Assembly (NCBI RefSeq): GCF_036588685.1
Contig: NC_086380.1
Coordinates: 66,042,180 to 66,106,179, forward strand
Direction of reading: 5' to 3'
Origin: Mytilus trossulus
Lineage: Eukaryota > Mollusca > Bivalvia > Mytilida > Mytilidae
Length of the DNA: 64,000 bases
Of this stretch, positions 1 to 10,097 are shown one piece after another. The notes beneath the pieces were generated by a model, which had not been told where the DNA came from, searched no databases, and worked only from the letters and a program-made list of their open reading frames with translations. How positions within the stretch are numbered: the stretch's first letter is position 1; each line of letters begins with the position of its first letter. A program made the position numbers and the translations under genes.

Positions 1-1014
1 TTTTTACAACAATTAATCTCTCAATATCATCAACTTTTTAACAAATACTCTTTGGTATGTTTGTCAAATTTAATGTCAATATTTGAGTCAATAGCATTAA
101 TACGAAACTCTCTTCCGGTACAGTTCCATATCACAGCGTCTCAGACTCTGTTCAAGCCTTCTGAAATTTGGTTAAATAAATCTATTCCATTCATCAACAA
201 TTGCCACTCTAAAATTCTTTAGATTTTGTAAAGATAGATCTCTAATTTGAGATTTCTGCTATTGGCATCCCAAATGTTCAATAGGGTTAATGTATGGAGA
301 CACGGAAGGCCGAAAAATAGTGTCAATTGCTTTTTCCTCTTTGTCGTATATGTACACGGGCATTGACCATGTTGACGCAAGAGGATGATTATCAAGATGA
401 AGGACTACATTGCTACTAAGAACCAAATTCCTGTATGTCTGTCCGTTTATGTTACCCTGCAGAATATGCATACCCAGCTCAGCACCGAATGCAATCGTTG
501 GGCAAATGTTGTTTTGGACATAGGCCGTTTTATTTTCACGCCACATTTGTATTATGGCTTCAACTGGTTGGAACAGAAACCGTATCTCAACTGACCAAAA
601 TCTTTTTTTTTTAACAGCTTCTCATGTTCAAGCATCGACAGTCATTATCCCATTGACACCATGCCTGTCTGTTAGCACATGTCTCTTGACAATACCACGT
701 GCTCTTCGGATACCTCTTTAAAGTCGACGGACCAATGTTCGAATACTAACACGCCCACCTGCAGGTCAGTGGTATAAAAGCGGCGGGACAGGGATTAGTG
801 GGTTGGTTTTAGCATGAAAAATTAGGCGTGTGTCATCGCGACGGGTAGTTAAACGCGGTCTTCTGGACTTTGGTCTATCATTTATAGTTCCTGTGTCAAC
901 ATGACGTTGTAAAAGTCTGACAATGACAGTTTGATTATTATTACAATGGTAATCAATGCTCCTAGTTCTCATACCGGCATTTGACATGCCAATTGCTTGC
1001 CAACGTACAGCCAC
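1..1014 (-). mobile_element. Tc1/mariner-like transposase relic (3' end off window)
   Basis: Read on the minus strand, 766-1014 encodes a helix-turn-helix-like segment (RWQAIGMSNAGMRTRS ... VIVRLLQRHVDTGTINDRPK ... RLTTRRDD), the usual paired-type DNA-binding N-terminus of Tc1 transposases. Positions 259-546 encode part of the DDE catalytic core: GNINGQTYRNLVL, LHLDNHPLAS at the second Asp, and SPYINPIEHLG at the third acidic position. Downstream to position 1 the frame continues with stops (MEWIDLFNQISEGLNR, DAVIWNC). The pieces lie in different frames and the region between them is broken, so it is a dead copy. The left terminal repeat would lie outside the window. It sits downstream of the fibrinogen-related gene exons on the same strand, probably in an intron of that gene. 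Family assignment rests on motif recognition. Confidence 0.85.
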
Positions 1015-1599
1015 AAATCACTTACACCTTGCCATATTACATTCTTATTTGATAAAGGCAAAATGTCACCGGTACAGGTGAGAGTAGGAAGATGATTTAC
1101 AGGTACAAAAACAGTGTATTTCTAAACGTACAGATGCCCTTTAAAACAGTTGCTTGACTGGTTTATCTGAGTTCAATCTTTTCAGTCTTAATGCATTTTC
1201 TTAGTGCATGTTTAAGGCAATTCATAACACCAAACATTTATATATTTTTCGCAATAGTTAAAAACATATTGCTAGTAGAATTTCGGTGGTGCTTAACTTT
1301 TGGCGGACTGTATATATTTTGATTGAGATCCTAGCATAAGAAGATGGTTCTCATTAACAAATGAAAAGACACATTTGTTTTCATTTCTGTGTCACCTGCA
1401 ACCTGCAATTAATTTTGATTAGCACATAAAACATCAATATCATTTTGGTATAAATATAATTTTCAACAAAAAAATGAAATGATTTGATAATAAAGGTCTA
1501 ATTTTTTTATTTTCCTCCACATTTCACCTACTACAGATTTGATATTTGGAATTTTGAAAAGCACATTACAGGTGTACTATCATTCGTTGAATATTTAGT

Positions 1600-2150
1600 T
1601 TCGTGTTTCACCGGTTCCCCTCGAAATCCACGAAAATTGGTATCTAACGACTAATAATGAATCCCCAGTATTAGGAAAGCTGAAATCTTTTCTTTTTGAA
1701 CCCGGTTGCAACGTTCCGAGATATATCACAAAAAAAGACCAAAAACAGAGTCACTAAAACTATGTAAGGTCGACTTTACTTCAGAGAGTTAGAGCCTGAG
1801 TTTCTTAATATATCTTTTCAATTTATGAATGGGAGATTTTAAATAAGTTGATGTTATAAATCATGTCAGTACCGAACCAATGACCTCTGAGCTGATAATA
1901 CCTTCGGGGATTAACATACTGTGTACTGGGGATTCATTAATTTTCGTGGGTACCAATATCGTGAATTGAGGAATAGTTGCATGTTCGTTTTTTTCGATAT
2001 TTGATTTCTTGGTTTTGGCGAAGTTTGCATACAAGCCTATTGAAAAGTTGTTATTCGTTGATCCTTTAAATTCGTAATTCACCTGTACTCACAAAAGTCG
2101 TGGAAATTGGTATCCAACGAATAAGAATGAATCAACAGTATTTTATTTGA
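1600..2150. repeat. Short dispersed repeat, three copies in mixed orientation
   Basis: A roughly 45-bp unit (aattggtatctaacgac ... aatgaatccccagta) occurs at about 1624-1672 and 2096-2144 in direct orientation. An inverted, shorter copy (tactggggattcattaa) is at about 1919-1960. The stretch 1862-1910 also matches the internal part of the cgcgtttcgtc repeat family (gtcagtaccgaa ... gctgat ... ccttcgggga). No coding signal was seen from 1015 to 2354 apart from these. Confidence 0.55.
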
Positions 2151-2354
2151 ATAAAACGACAAGATACCATGTTAGTTGATGTCAGCTAGCTATATATTCC
2201 CGAAGTTTGCAATCTGGATATAGAGCTCTTGATTTCAGGAAAGGATACATTTTCTTATGACACATATGTGAATATTGTCATGGATAGAATGACTATGAAT
2301 CTTTTTTTTTCTTTTTTTGTTTTACCTGAAACGATATTTAATTATAACATGTAC

Positions 2355-2525
2355 CTGCATTCCCACTGTATTGGCCTAAACAAAGTGTGTAGTTGGTTTC
2401 CTCGCTGTCAATATAGAAATCAGAGTACTCAGCAAAGGCCTGAAAGCCTTTAAAATCTTCCAAATCAATTCGTACTTTGTATGATCTTCCGGACTGTCTT
2501 ACAATAGCATGTATATTGTCGTTTC
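2355..2525 (-). CDS. FREP exon 4: fibrinogen domain, central beta region
   Basis: It encodes NDNIHAIVRQ, YKVRIDLEDFKGFQAFAEY and LCLGQYSGNA across 56 codons with a phase-1 donor GCAG|GTACATG. This is the segment just before the calcium-binding and ligand-pocket region of fibrinogen domains. The next exon was not found between 1015 and 2354. Confidence 0.9.
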
Positions 2526-5500
2526 CTTAAACAAATAGAATATAAATTATATAAATGTATTTTATAACCTTAATTCTCTCCGCGCCAGAAGTCGCATAAG
2601 GCCTCAATAAATGTAATTTATAAACTGATAATAAAGTGTCAAGTTCTTAACCTCGTCGAAAATTTGTCTAGTGTACCCAACTTAAAAACGTTTTGATTCT
2701 TTCAATATAGTGCATCATTTAGTCTCTTGTCAAAAATACCACACCATGCAAACATTTTGTTCACACGAGTACCGTCATTACCTAACACAGGGACAATTTG
2801 AATCAACATGAAGTAATCAGGGTTTCCCCTGGGTCAATTATTTTTTTCGCCACCTCTTTCGCCAAAACAATATTTTTTTCGCCAAGTTACACAAATATAT
2901 TTTTCTTTTACAATTTTTCTTTTTTTTCCCAGCCCCCTCCCTAAATAAGAAGTGGTTTTTACAACAAAACAAAACATCTTTTCATTTGAAATTGATCACT
3001 AGTGCAAGGTGTAGTCATTACATTGAAGGGTTACTCTCATGCCAACCTATTGAATAGATTTCTTCATAACGACAGTTTTCTTTTCTACTTCTAGACCATC
3101 GTAAATAAGTAAAACTATATGTTTGAAACACGTCTGTCTCTGAAACGACTTTAAAGTACCCACTCAAATCAATGATCTATGTGAAAGTTAAATGACAAAT
3201 TTTTTATCAGGGACCTTCCTTGCTTTTGAACATTTTTCGTCATAACAACAATTTTCTTTTCTGGACTATCATTAAAAGGAGGAGAGGAAGCGTAAAAAAA
3301 TTGCTTCTAACACGTGCGTCGCAACGTGGTTAATAAATCCCTTTTGTGATATGTGACAGAAGCCATTTAACCATATCATACAATCAACACCTTTATTAAT
3401 TAGTCCTTTGATGTCGATAGCTGACCATAGCTACAAATGCAATAATCTGATTATTGATTTTCTGTCAAAATCTTAACGAGGTCAAGGTGAATTCCGAGTC
3501 GAATAAGTCAGAGAAACCAAAAAAAAGGTAAATAAACAAGATGGCTGAAAATAAATCGTTATATATATTTCTTTCGCCAAATTCTTTCGCCAATGACGAA
3601 TTTAAATCGCCACAATTATTATTTTTTCGCAAATTGCGAAAATGGCGACCGCCAGCGGAAACCCTGAGTAATGCATATGTAGAAAGAACAGTAATTTAAA
3701 TTTTTTCTTTGGCATCTAAAAAACTGATACAGACATTTTAGTTTCGGTGAGATCAGAAAAAATGTTAGTTTATTTTCCAGTGTAATTTTTTCTATTATTA
3801 TCATCTTCTTATCAATTGTTATTAGTGTTATAGTACCATGAATAAGAAATAAAAGGCATACATGCAATATATACCTGTTCACCATAAGCCGAGACCGATA
3901 CCGAAACCAAAACGGAAACCGAAACCAAAAATATTAGTGAGGTAAATGGTAAAATATCAAACTAACTCAACCATTTCACTTCATTATATATTTGGTATTT
4001 GAATACACTAGATTGAATATCACGTCAATTACAAATTTACATTAATATATTAAAAACGCAAAGTTAAATTTATTTAAGTTGTGCACAGTGCATTAATCAT
4101 CAAGCTAGTTTTGTCGAAGGGAAATAATTGTACATGGTTCTAGAATACATGTAATATCGTTCCGACTATATAAAAATTATATAAAATTATAAAGATAACT
4201 GTTAATTTTCAAATGAAGCAAAACGAGTAACTACAAAGGCAAACATTTGTAATTCAGTATAATTGTGTCATTACGTTTACATGTAATTTGTATCATAAGA
4301 GGAAGATCCAAAAAGCTTGTGTGCTTTTTGCATAACTACTTTCAACAATGTTTTCTCTCTCTTTCTTTCTTTTTTTTGTTTTTTTCTTTTAACATCTTCA
4401 TCTTCATCCTCCATTTTCTTTCCTTTTCATTTTTATGTCAACTCTCTTAAAATGAATCGTTCAAAACCAAGGCAGTGTTTTAAAGTGGACATCTTCATAT
4501 AAACTATTCATACATAAATCAAAATGGAAACAGGAAGGAAAATAAGATACATTAAATCTGGTTTTCTATGCAATAACAATAACACCATAAATTACAGATT
4601 GATGAATTCTTGACGATGCCATATATCTATATGAACATCATGTTGCAACACCATTTACTATAAGGCAGCTACCAAATCAAAATGCAATGGTCCACGATCA
4701 ACACAAATTTGTCAATGAAAAAACATGTGCAAGAAGAGTGTATTTATAAAATTCCATAAGACGAACGAAAATTTATAAAATGATAGGTTTTCTTTAAAGA
4801 CATAGTCGGAACGGTATTGTACCTACTGTAAAACTGTGCGCAGCTCTTTCTCTACGACGAAACCTTATTTATGATTAAAATATATCAAAGATAAAGAGTA
4901 TCAACATCTTGAATTGTATATTATTTGCATTAGTATATTTAATTATGGTTGAATTTAACTAATATAAAAAAGGAGATTTGGTATGATTGCCAATGAGACA
5001 ACTATCCACAAAAAACCAAAATGACACGAACATTAACAAACTATAGGTCATCGTACGGCCTTCAACAATAAGCAAAGCCCATACCGCATAGTCAGCTACA
5101 AAAGGCCCCGATAAGCTTTTTTGATAGAGTCAAGTTAATTTATTATTTCAAGTGATACTCCAACTAATGTATTGAAATTTCAAACAATATTATTGCGTAA
5201 AAGGGTTGAGCAAATTAACATTATAAACATTTCTAATTTACTTCACTACTGCTTTTGGTATCGGTTTCGGTTTCGGTATCAGCTTATGGTGAACATGTCT
5301 AATATTAAAAAACATACCAAGCCAATACTCCGAATAGACGTATCCAAATCCCTCTTTAAAACTCCTCCAATTCATCATAAATTCAATTTCTCCATTCAAT
5401 CTTCTCTGTAATACCTTAGAGCAATCATTGTTTCATTATTAACTTATATTAAATAACATAATGACAATGTTGATACGAAACAAGTTTGTTAGGTTGCATG

Positions 5501-8500
5501 GTAGTATTTACGGAATTTAGGTTTCTCTTTTGTTTATCCTTCTTAGGTCATAGGCTGGTCCTCTTTCTTGCAACATACAGGTATCACATATACCTTTGTC
5601 ATCAATCTACATATTTTCCCAGCTGAGGGAAGGATCATGGGTAGAAAAATGATTTTACATACCAGTGAAGATGATTTTTTCTTTCTTTACTTTGTATTAA
5701 CTACATGATAAAATATCTAAAGGAACTAGTAGTCTAAGGTTTAGAAAGATAGCAGAAAGAGTAAACATTCATCAAAACCGTTTTACTTCATGTTTGAATA
5801 TCATAATTAAAACACATGATTAGCTGTGTATGTAGATTTTTTTTGGTAAATGGTGATATTTAAAAAAAACAATAAATATCGTTAACCCTCTGTCTCATGA
5901 AATACTACCGTGCCACCTATAGTGTACAATAGTGACCTTTGTCGATAATACAGACAACAAATCGAATGAAAAAAAAAACAATTCTCCGAGGTAGGTATTA
6001 CCAATGTTATTTCAATTGATCGGGCGGAGCTTACGTTTTAATTTGCAAAAGGACAGTCTATTCAAAAATGTGTGTGATGAGGATGATTGCCGTTATAAAT
6101 ATAATTACTTCTTTCTTTTTACCGATCATTGTCATCAAACAGATATACAAAATAATTGAGTGTACGATATGGGACGAATAAAATAGTGGTATAGCATTTA
6201 TAGCATTTATATTTGCAGAAGTAGGATATATAAAAAGTATCATCTATAATACCTAGTTCTTATTATTCTGTTTGAAACTGTTCTGATTGTGAGATTTATT
6301 TTCAGCGACATTTATAAAAAAATATATAAATAAAAAATTCAATATTTAGACCCTTTTTCCCACTTCCTTATATATGATCAATTCTATTTGCAACTACTCC
6401 CCGTGCACTATGCCCCAGCACCATGCATATAAAAGAAATAAACGCACTTGGAATGAGTAAGTATTTCAAAATGTTGTTTAAAAAGGACAAATGCATATTG
6501 TGCAACTGATGCAGTCATAGTTTGCTTTATATTTACAAATTCCAAAATGTGACAAACTTTCGATGTTTCTTTGATTTGCACGAAAATCAACGGCCTTGTC
6601 TCAATGTTTATTTTGTGAATACACGTAGTGTTTATATATTTAAACCGGATCTATAACCATACCTGGACAATTTTTTAATGAGTTCATCCCAAAGCACATG
6701 TCTATAGATGGACTTGTCTTTGATGACCGAACTGGTTAAACTCCGCCCAGTCGAGTGAATTAAATCAAGTAATAGGAATCTAACTATGCATGAAGGAAAT
6801 AATTGTGTGGTGATTTATACTCCGCATTTGTAGACAATACCAATGATTTTTTTATATTTCAATATCATAGAATTGTTATTATTTTTATTTTAAAATTGAA
6901 GTGTTAGCCCTATGTAATCCTTTATAAATTATGTGATCATTTGTTAAGGAGGAAAAATAAAGACAATCACGAGAAGGAAAAAAATCTTAAAACCAAAAAT
7001 GTAAATAAAACCAAAAAAGAAACATATTCTTTGTATTTTCCTGGATACTCAGAAGTATTTCACAGGGATAAGTATACGTTATTGACAATAAAGTAAAATT
7101 GTAACAAGCAATCTGAAGAATAAAGAATATTTATTTGTTGTTGAAAAAAAAGAAAAAAAAGAGGAGTAACATACTGTCCAACCTCCGCCATCTGTGGTCA
7201 TGTCGCAATAAACATTCATTTCCGGTCCATTTTCAGGTTGTATTTTATAGATACCGTCATAGTGTCCAGTTGGAATATCGCTGCAATCTCTTAAAATGGG
7301 AGACGAAACTGGAAAAAAAATATTTTTTTTTATGGTAAATGTTCATGAATGCTGAACTCAATTTCATGTCATTCAGAAGTCTACAGATTTAAAACAAAGC
7401 TGCTAAGTAGATTACTCACGGGAATATATTAGAACTTAAGATAATCGAAAAAAAATCTTTATTTACTGTGATTTTTTTTCGGCTGAGTTTTAATTTGCAT
7501 GGTTGCAGGTTGATGCAAGCAATGAAAGAGACAGGTATCCCGTCTTGAGTTCCTTTCTTTAGCTTGTTTTACCTTGATTTGCACATTCAAACTGAGGTTT
7601 GTCTATAGAGTGTCTTGTTGAAAAAATTATAACACAATGTTGACTGCTGCATGCCAACTTTTAAAATCTGTTTGCAACTGATGTCAAAATAATGATATTC
7701 AAAACTACAAGCACACAAATGGGATGTTCAGCTAGCTATAAAACAAAGTTTTATCCAATAATTTCTACACAAGAAAATTCTAGTACAGGAATATGGCAGA
7801 TGTTTTCCATTGGTTTTAGGAGCTTTTGACTTTGTCATATGTTAAAGACTTTCCGTGGAGTTCAGCATGCTTGTTATTATGATTTTTAAAGAAATTTGAA
7901 CATCGCTTCACCACTTTATTGTTTGATATTTCCCTTTGTATTTTTTTTGTGTATCATGTAAAAAAGATGATGTGGTATGATTTTCAATTAGACTACCCTC
8001 CACAAGAGGCCAACCGACACAGAAATTAAAAACTATTGGTCACCGTACTGCCTTTAACAATGAACAAAGCTCATAGTCAGTTTTTAAAGGCCCCGAAATG
8101 ACAAATGTAGGACAATGTAAATCTAACGGCCAAATTTATGTATAAAAATGAACTAAAAATATATGTAATACATCAACAAACGATAACCACTGAATTAAAG
8201 GCTCATGACTTGGGACAGGCACACAAATACAGAATGTGGCGTTATTAAACAGGTTAGCGGGATCCAAACCCTCACCTTACCTGGGACAGTAGTGTAACAG
8301 TACAACACTATGAAAATCGGTCGAAAAGGCTTAACTTATTGGATAAATACAAATAAAAATACATCTAACAAAATCACAAAGTAGATGTGGCCGTGTACCT
8401 GTATATATAGTTCTGACAGTACTCACAGTTACTGATAGCTACTTCAAAGCCACAAAAAACTTATACAAAATAAAACATGCATCTAAGATTAAATATGTCT

Positions 8501-9753
8501 TGTCTGTTTTTTTCTCATTTGTTCAGAGATTTATATGTTAAGACGAACAAATTTAATGCAAGAGTATGATGTGCAAAGAATAAAATAAATCGCGCTTTTT
8601 GAGCTTTCGTCTGAAGAACTACTCATCAAATGGGTGTGGCCTTAACAAGGTGCTGTTAAACGAACTAACTAATTGCAAATAACAATTGAATAGGTAATTT
8701 CCCTGGTCATTCAGTGACACAATCAATTGATGTAGGTCGAGAAATTGGTCATTAAAGAAAAGTCCGAAGCTATTTTCTGGACTTTTCTTAATCAGGAACG
8801 TTCAAAGCTTAACATTCCAAAGATGTATAAGTACCGAAACCGTTGAAGTGCTATATGTCAAAAATACCTAAAATAAATAACCAAATTCATCTAAAGCCAA
8901 TTTTGACTGAGGGAGTTGAAACCTTAGTTTCTAAACAATTTCAAAATTTATAAACGGAAAATTTTAGTAAAGTTTGTTAAATCATGTCAGTACCGAAATA
9001 CTGACTACTGAGCTGATGTTACCCTCGGGGACTTACAGTCCACCAGCAGAGGCATCGACCTAGTGATGTAAATAATTGAAACAAACACGTTTAATAATTT
9101 CTCGCAATAAATATATTTTAAGATAAATAAAACGAAAAAAAACCTAGATATTTTTAATTCATAGAACGCACATTCCAATCTTTAATGTTAATAACTAGTT
9201 TTTCATTTACAGAAAAGGGAAAAAAACTATACATTTATCTGTCAAAATATTAAAAGAACAAACTCATCTTAAAACTAAAAATCAACATTCACACACAACT
9301 AAATACTAAGCAAAATGACCACGCCAAACACCACGTGATCCTTTCTTCCCCAGAAGGGTAAACAGATCCTGCTCTGAATGTGACACAATAAATCAATAAC
9401 ATACCTGTTCTTATTTTAGTCAAGACATTGCTTCCAAGTGTTGATTCCATTTCAGAAATACATTCTAAATTTAGTAAGCATATATTTAAATTATTATCAA
9501 AACTTGAAGCACAGCAAGGATCAAAATTAGCACATAAATATGCACATTCTATTTTAGACGAAACATTATTCGTTCTAATAAGATCATCAACGAAACTAAA
9601 CTGCTTGTCTTTTTGTTCATAAAAACGTAAAATGTTCACATTCTTGGAAACTTCATTATGGTATCCCCTACAATGACCAAGGCAAATCCATATCACCATT
9701 GCACAATGAATACTTTGAATGTTTCGTCTGTTTCTAAACACAATATTGATCAT
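2355..9753 (-). CDS. Fibrinogen-related protein with N-terminal PAN-like domain (four exons, 3' end off window)
   Basis: Four minus-strand exons: 9405-9753, 7175-7308, 5318-5414 and 2355-2525, joined by GT/AG introns with phases 1, 0, 1 that agree at every junction. They give 250 codons plus one base, with no stop. The order is signal peptide, Cys-rich PAN/apple-like module, then a fibrinogen C-terminal domain (RDCSDIPTG, YCDMTTDGGGWT, WLGNDNIHAI, QYSGNAG). This domain pair is known from molluscan fibrinogen-related lectins (FREPs), secreted proteins that bind carbohydrate or microbial surfaces. The calcium-binding and ligand-pocket half of the fibrinogen domain is not encoded in the window. 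It should lie to the left of position 1, or has been lost beyond the Tc1 relic. Introns contain an hAT-like element, a long-inverted-repeat element, a MITE and two dispersed repeats. Function as a lectin is inferred from the family. Confidence 0.85.
2818..3666. mobile_element. hAT-like non-autonomous element with CAGGGTTTCC ends
   Basis: The left end CAGGGTTTCCCCTGG and the right end, reverse complemented, CAGGGTTTCCGCTGG form terminal inverted repeats. Both sides are flanked by AGTAAT. CAGGG starts are typical of hAT elements, which normally make 8-bp target duplications, so the 6 bp seen here suggests decay or a different superfamily. The interior is AT-rich with several tttcgcca motifs and no coding potential. 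It lies in intron 3 of the fibrinogen-related gene. Confidence 0.7.
3876..5295. mobile_element. Foldback element with long imperfect inverted arms
   Basis: Terminal sequences TGTTCACCATAAGC (left, and right reverse complemented) are followed on both sides by runs of accgaaacc-type repeats. The homology continues inward: cgttccgactat near 4158 is matched by atagtcggaacg near 4803, and gtgcacagtg near 4080 by ctgtgcgcag near 4832. The right arm is interrupted by a dispersed repeat at about 4965-5120. No transposase was seen. The element fills most of intron 3 of the fibrinogen-related gene. Confidence 0.65.
4965..5120 (+). repeat. Dispersed repeat (ggtatgattgccaatgag family), truncated copy
   Basis: It begins aaaaggagatttggtatg and contains attgccaatgagacaac, ccttcaacaataagcaaagc and aaaggccccgat. 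The same units recur at 7965-8450, 38640-38900, 45005-45180 and, inverted, 42780-42858. Confidence 0.7.
5318..5414 (-). CDS. FREP exon 3: fibrinogen domain middle
   Basis: This 97-nt exon encodes VLQRRLNGEIEF, NWRSFKEGFG and SEYWLG, matching the family pattern VIQRR.DGS..F...W..Y..GFG....E.WLG. The donor is CTTG|GTATGTT. The exon is too short to show in an ORF scan. Its donor side lies only 22 bp from the terminal repeat of the 3876-5295 element. Confidence 0.88.
6020..6752. mobile_element. MITE-like element, GGGCGGAG ends (long copy)
   Basis: The left end gatcgggcggagct and right end actccgcccagtc are inverted relative to each other. Left, internal and right segments match a shorter copy at 60462-60712 (gtgtgtgat.aggatgattg, then atgagttcatccca). 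This copy has about 480 bp extra in the middle (roughly 6180-6655). No coding signal was seen. It lies in intron 2 of the fibrinogen-related gene. Confidence 0.65.
7175..7308 (-). CDS. FREP exon 2: start of fibrinogen domain
   Basis: The acceptor is a T-rich tract ending in CCAG at 7309 and the donor is GGACA|GTATGT. It encodes 44 codons including RDCSDIPTGHYDGIYKI and NVYCDMTTDGGGWT, the diagnostic opening of a fibrinogen C-terminal domain with its first two Cys. Confidence 0.9.
7965..8450 (+). repeat. Dispersed repeat (ggtatgattgccaatgag family), near full copy
   Basis: The copy runs from gatgtggtatgattttcaa through caccgtactgcctttaac, aaaggccccgaaatgac, catcaacaaacgataacc and cctgggacagtagtgtaac. 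It is non-coding and AT-rich, and sits in intron 1 of the fibrinogen-related gene. No promoter-like elements typical of SINEs were recognised. Confidence 0.7.
8930..9375. repeat. Fragments of two dispersed repeats next to exon 1
   Basis: About 8985-9065 matches the inner segment of the cgcgtttcgtc family (gtcagtaccgaa, accctcggggac, ggcatcgacc). About 9335-9375 matches the end of another family (ccagaagggtaaacagatc) also seen near 39810. Nothing else was identified between 8451 and 9404. Confidence 0.5.
9405..9753 (-). CDS. FREP exon 1: signal peptide and PAN/apple-like domain
   Basis: This exon has 116 codons plus one base, from ATG at 9753 to the donor ACAG|GTATGTT. The N-terminus has a hydrophobic stretch (CAMVIWICLGHCRG, about residues 17-30) fitting a signal peptide; Met19 is an alternative start. 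Residues 40-116 carry RFYEQKDK then CAYLCANFDPCCASS and CLLNLEC, the Cys spacing of a PAN/apple-like module. Confidence in the exon is high because its phase fits exon 2. Confidence 0.85.
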
Positions 9754-10097
9754 TGCAAATATTTGAATTTTGATAAAAAAAAAATTGCATTAAAGTGTAT
9801 GCGTTTTAATAGAACTCATGTGAATATTGAGTTCAGAAGTTATAACGTAAAACGGAATTGTAAAACAAATTGATCACGAATCGTTAAAACCAATCAAAAC
9901 GTCCGATAAACCTCGTGTTTTGTCACAGATTGCAACACACCAAAAAAATAAATAAAAACCAAACGAATGATTGCGTCAATATTCCAATCAATAAATGATT
10001 CATTTGTATCTGTGGTTTTATTTTTTGCATTTGGTATAAACATTTAATGGTAATATTAGAGGTCATGTGAACACACCTTCAATATTCCAGGAAAAAT
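9754..10097. other. Short spacer between FREP exon 1 and Naiad element
   Basis: This should hold the 5' UTR and promoter of the minus-strand fibrinogen-related gene. It is AT-rich; a TTATAAC on the minus strand near 9840 is a weak TATA candidate only. No gene was recognised. Confidence 0.3.
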
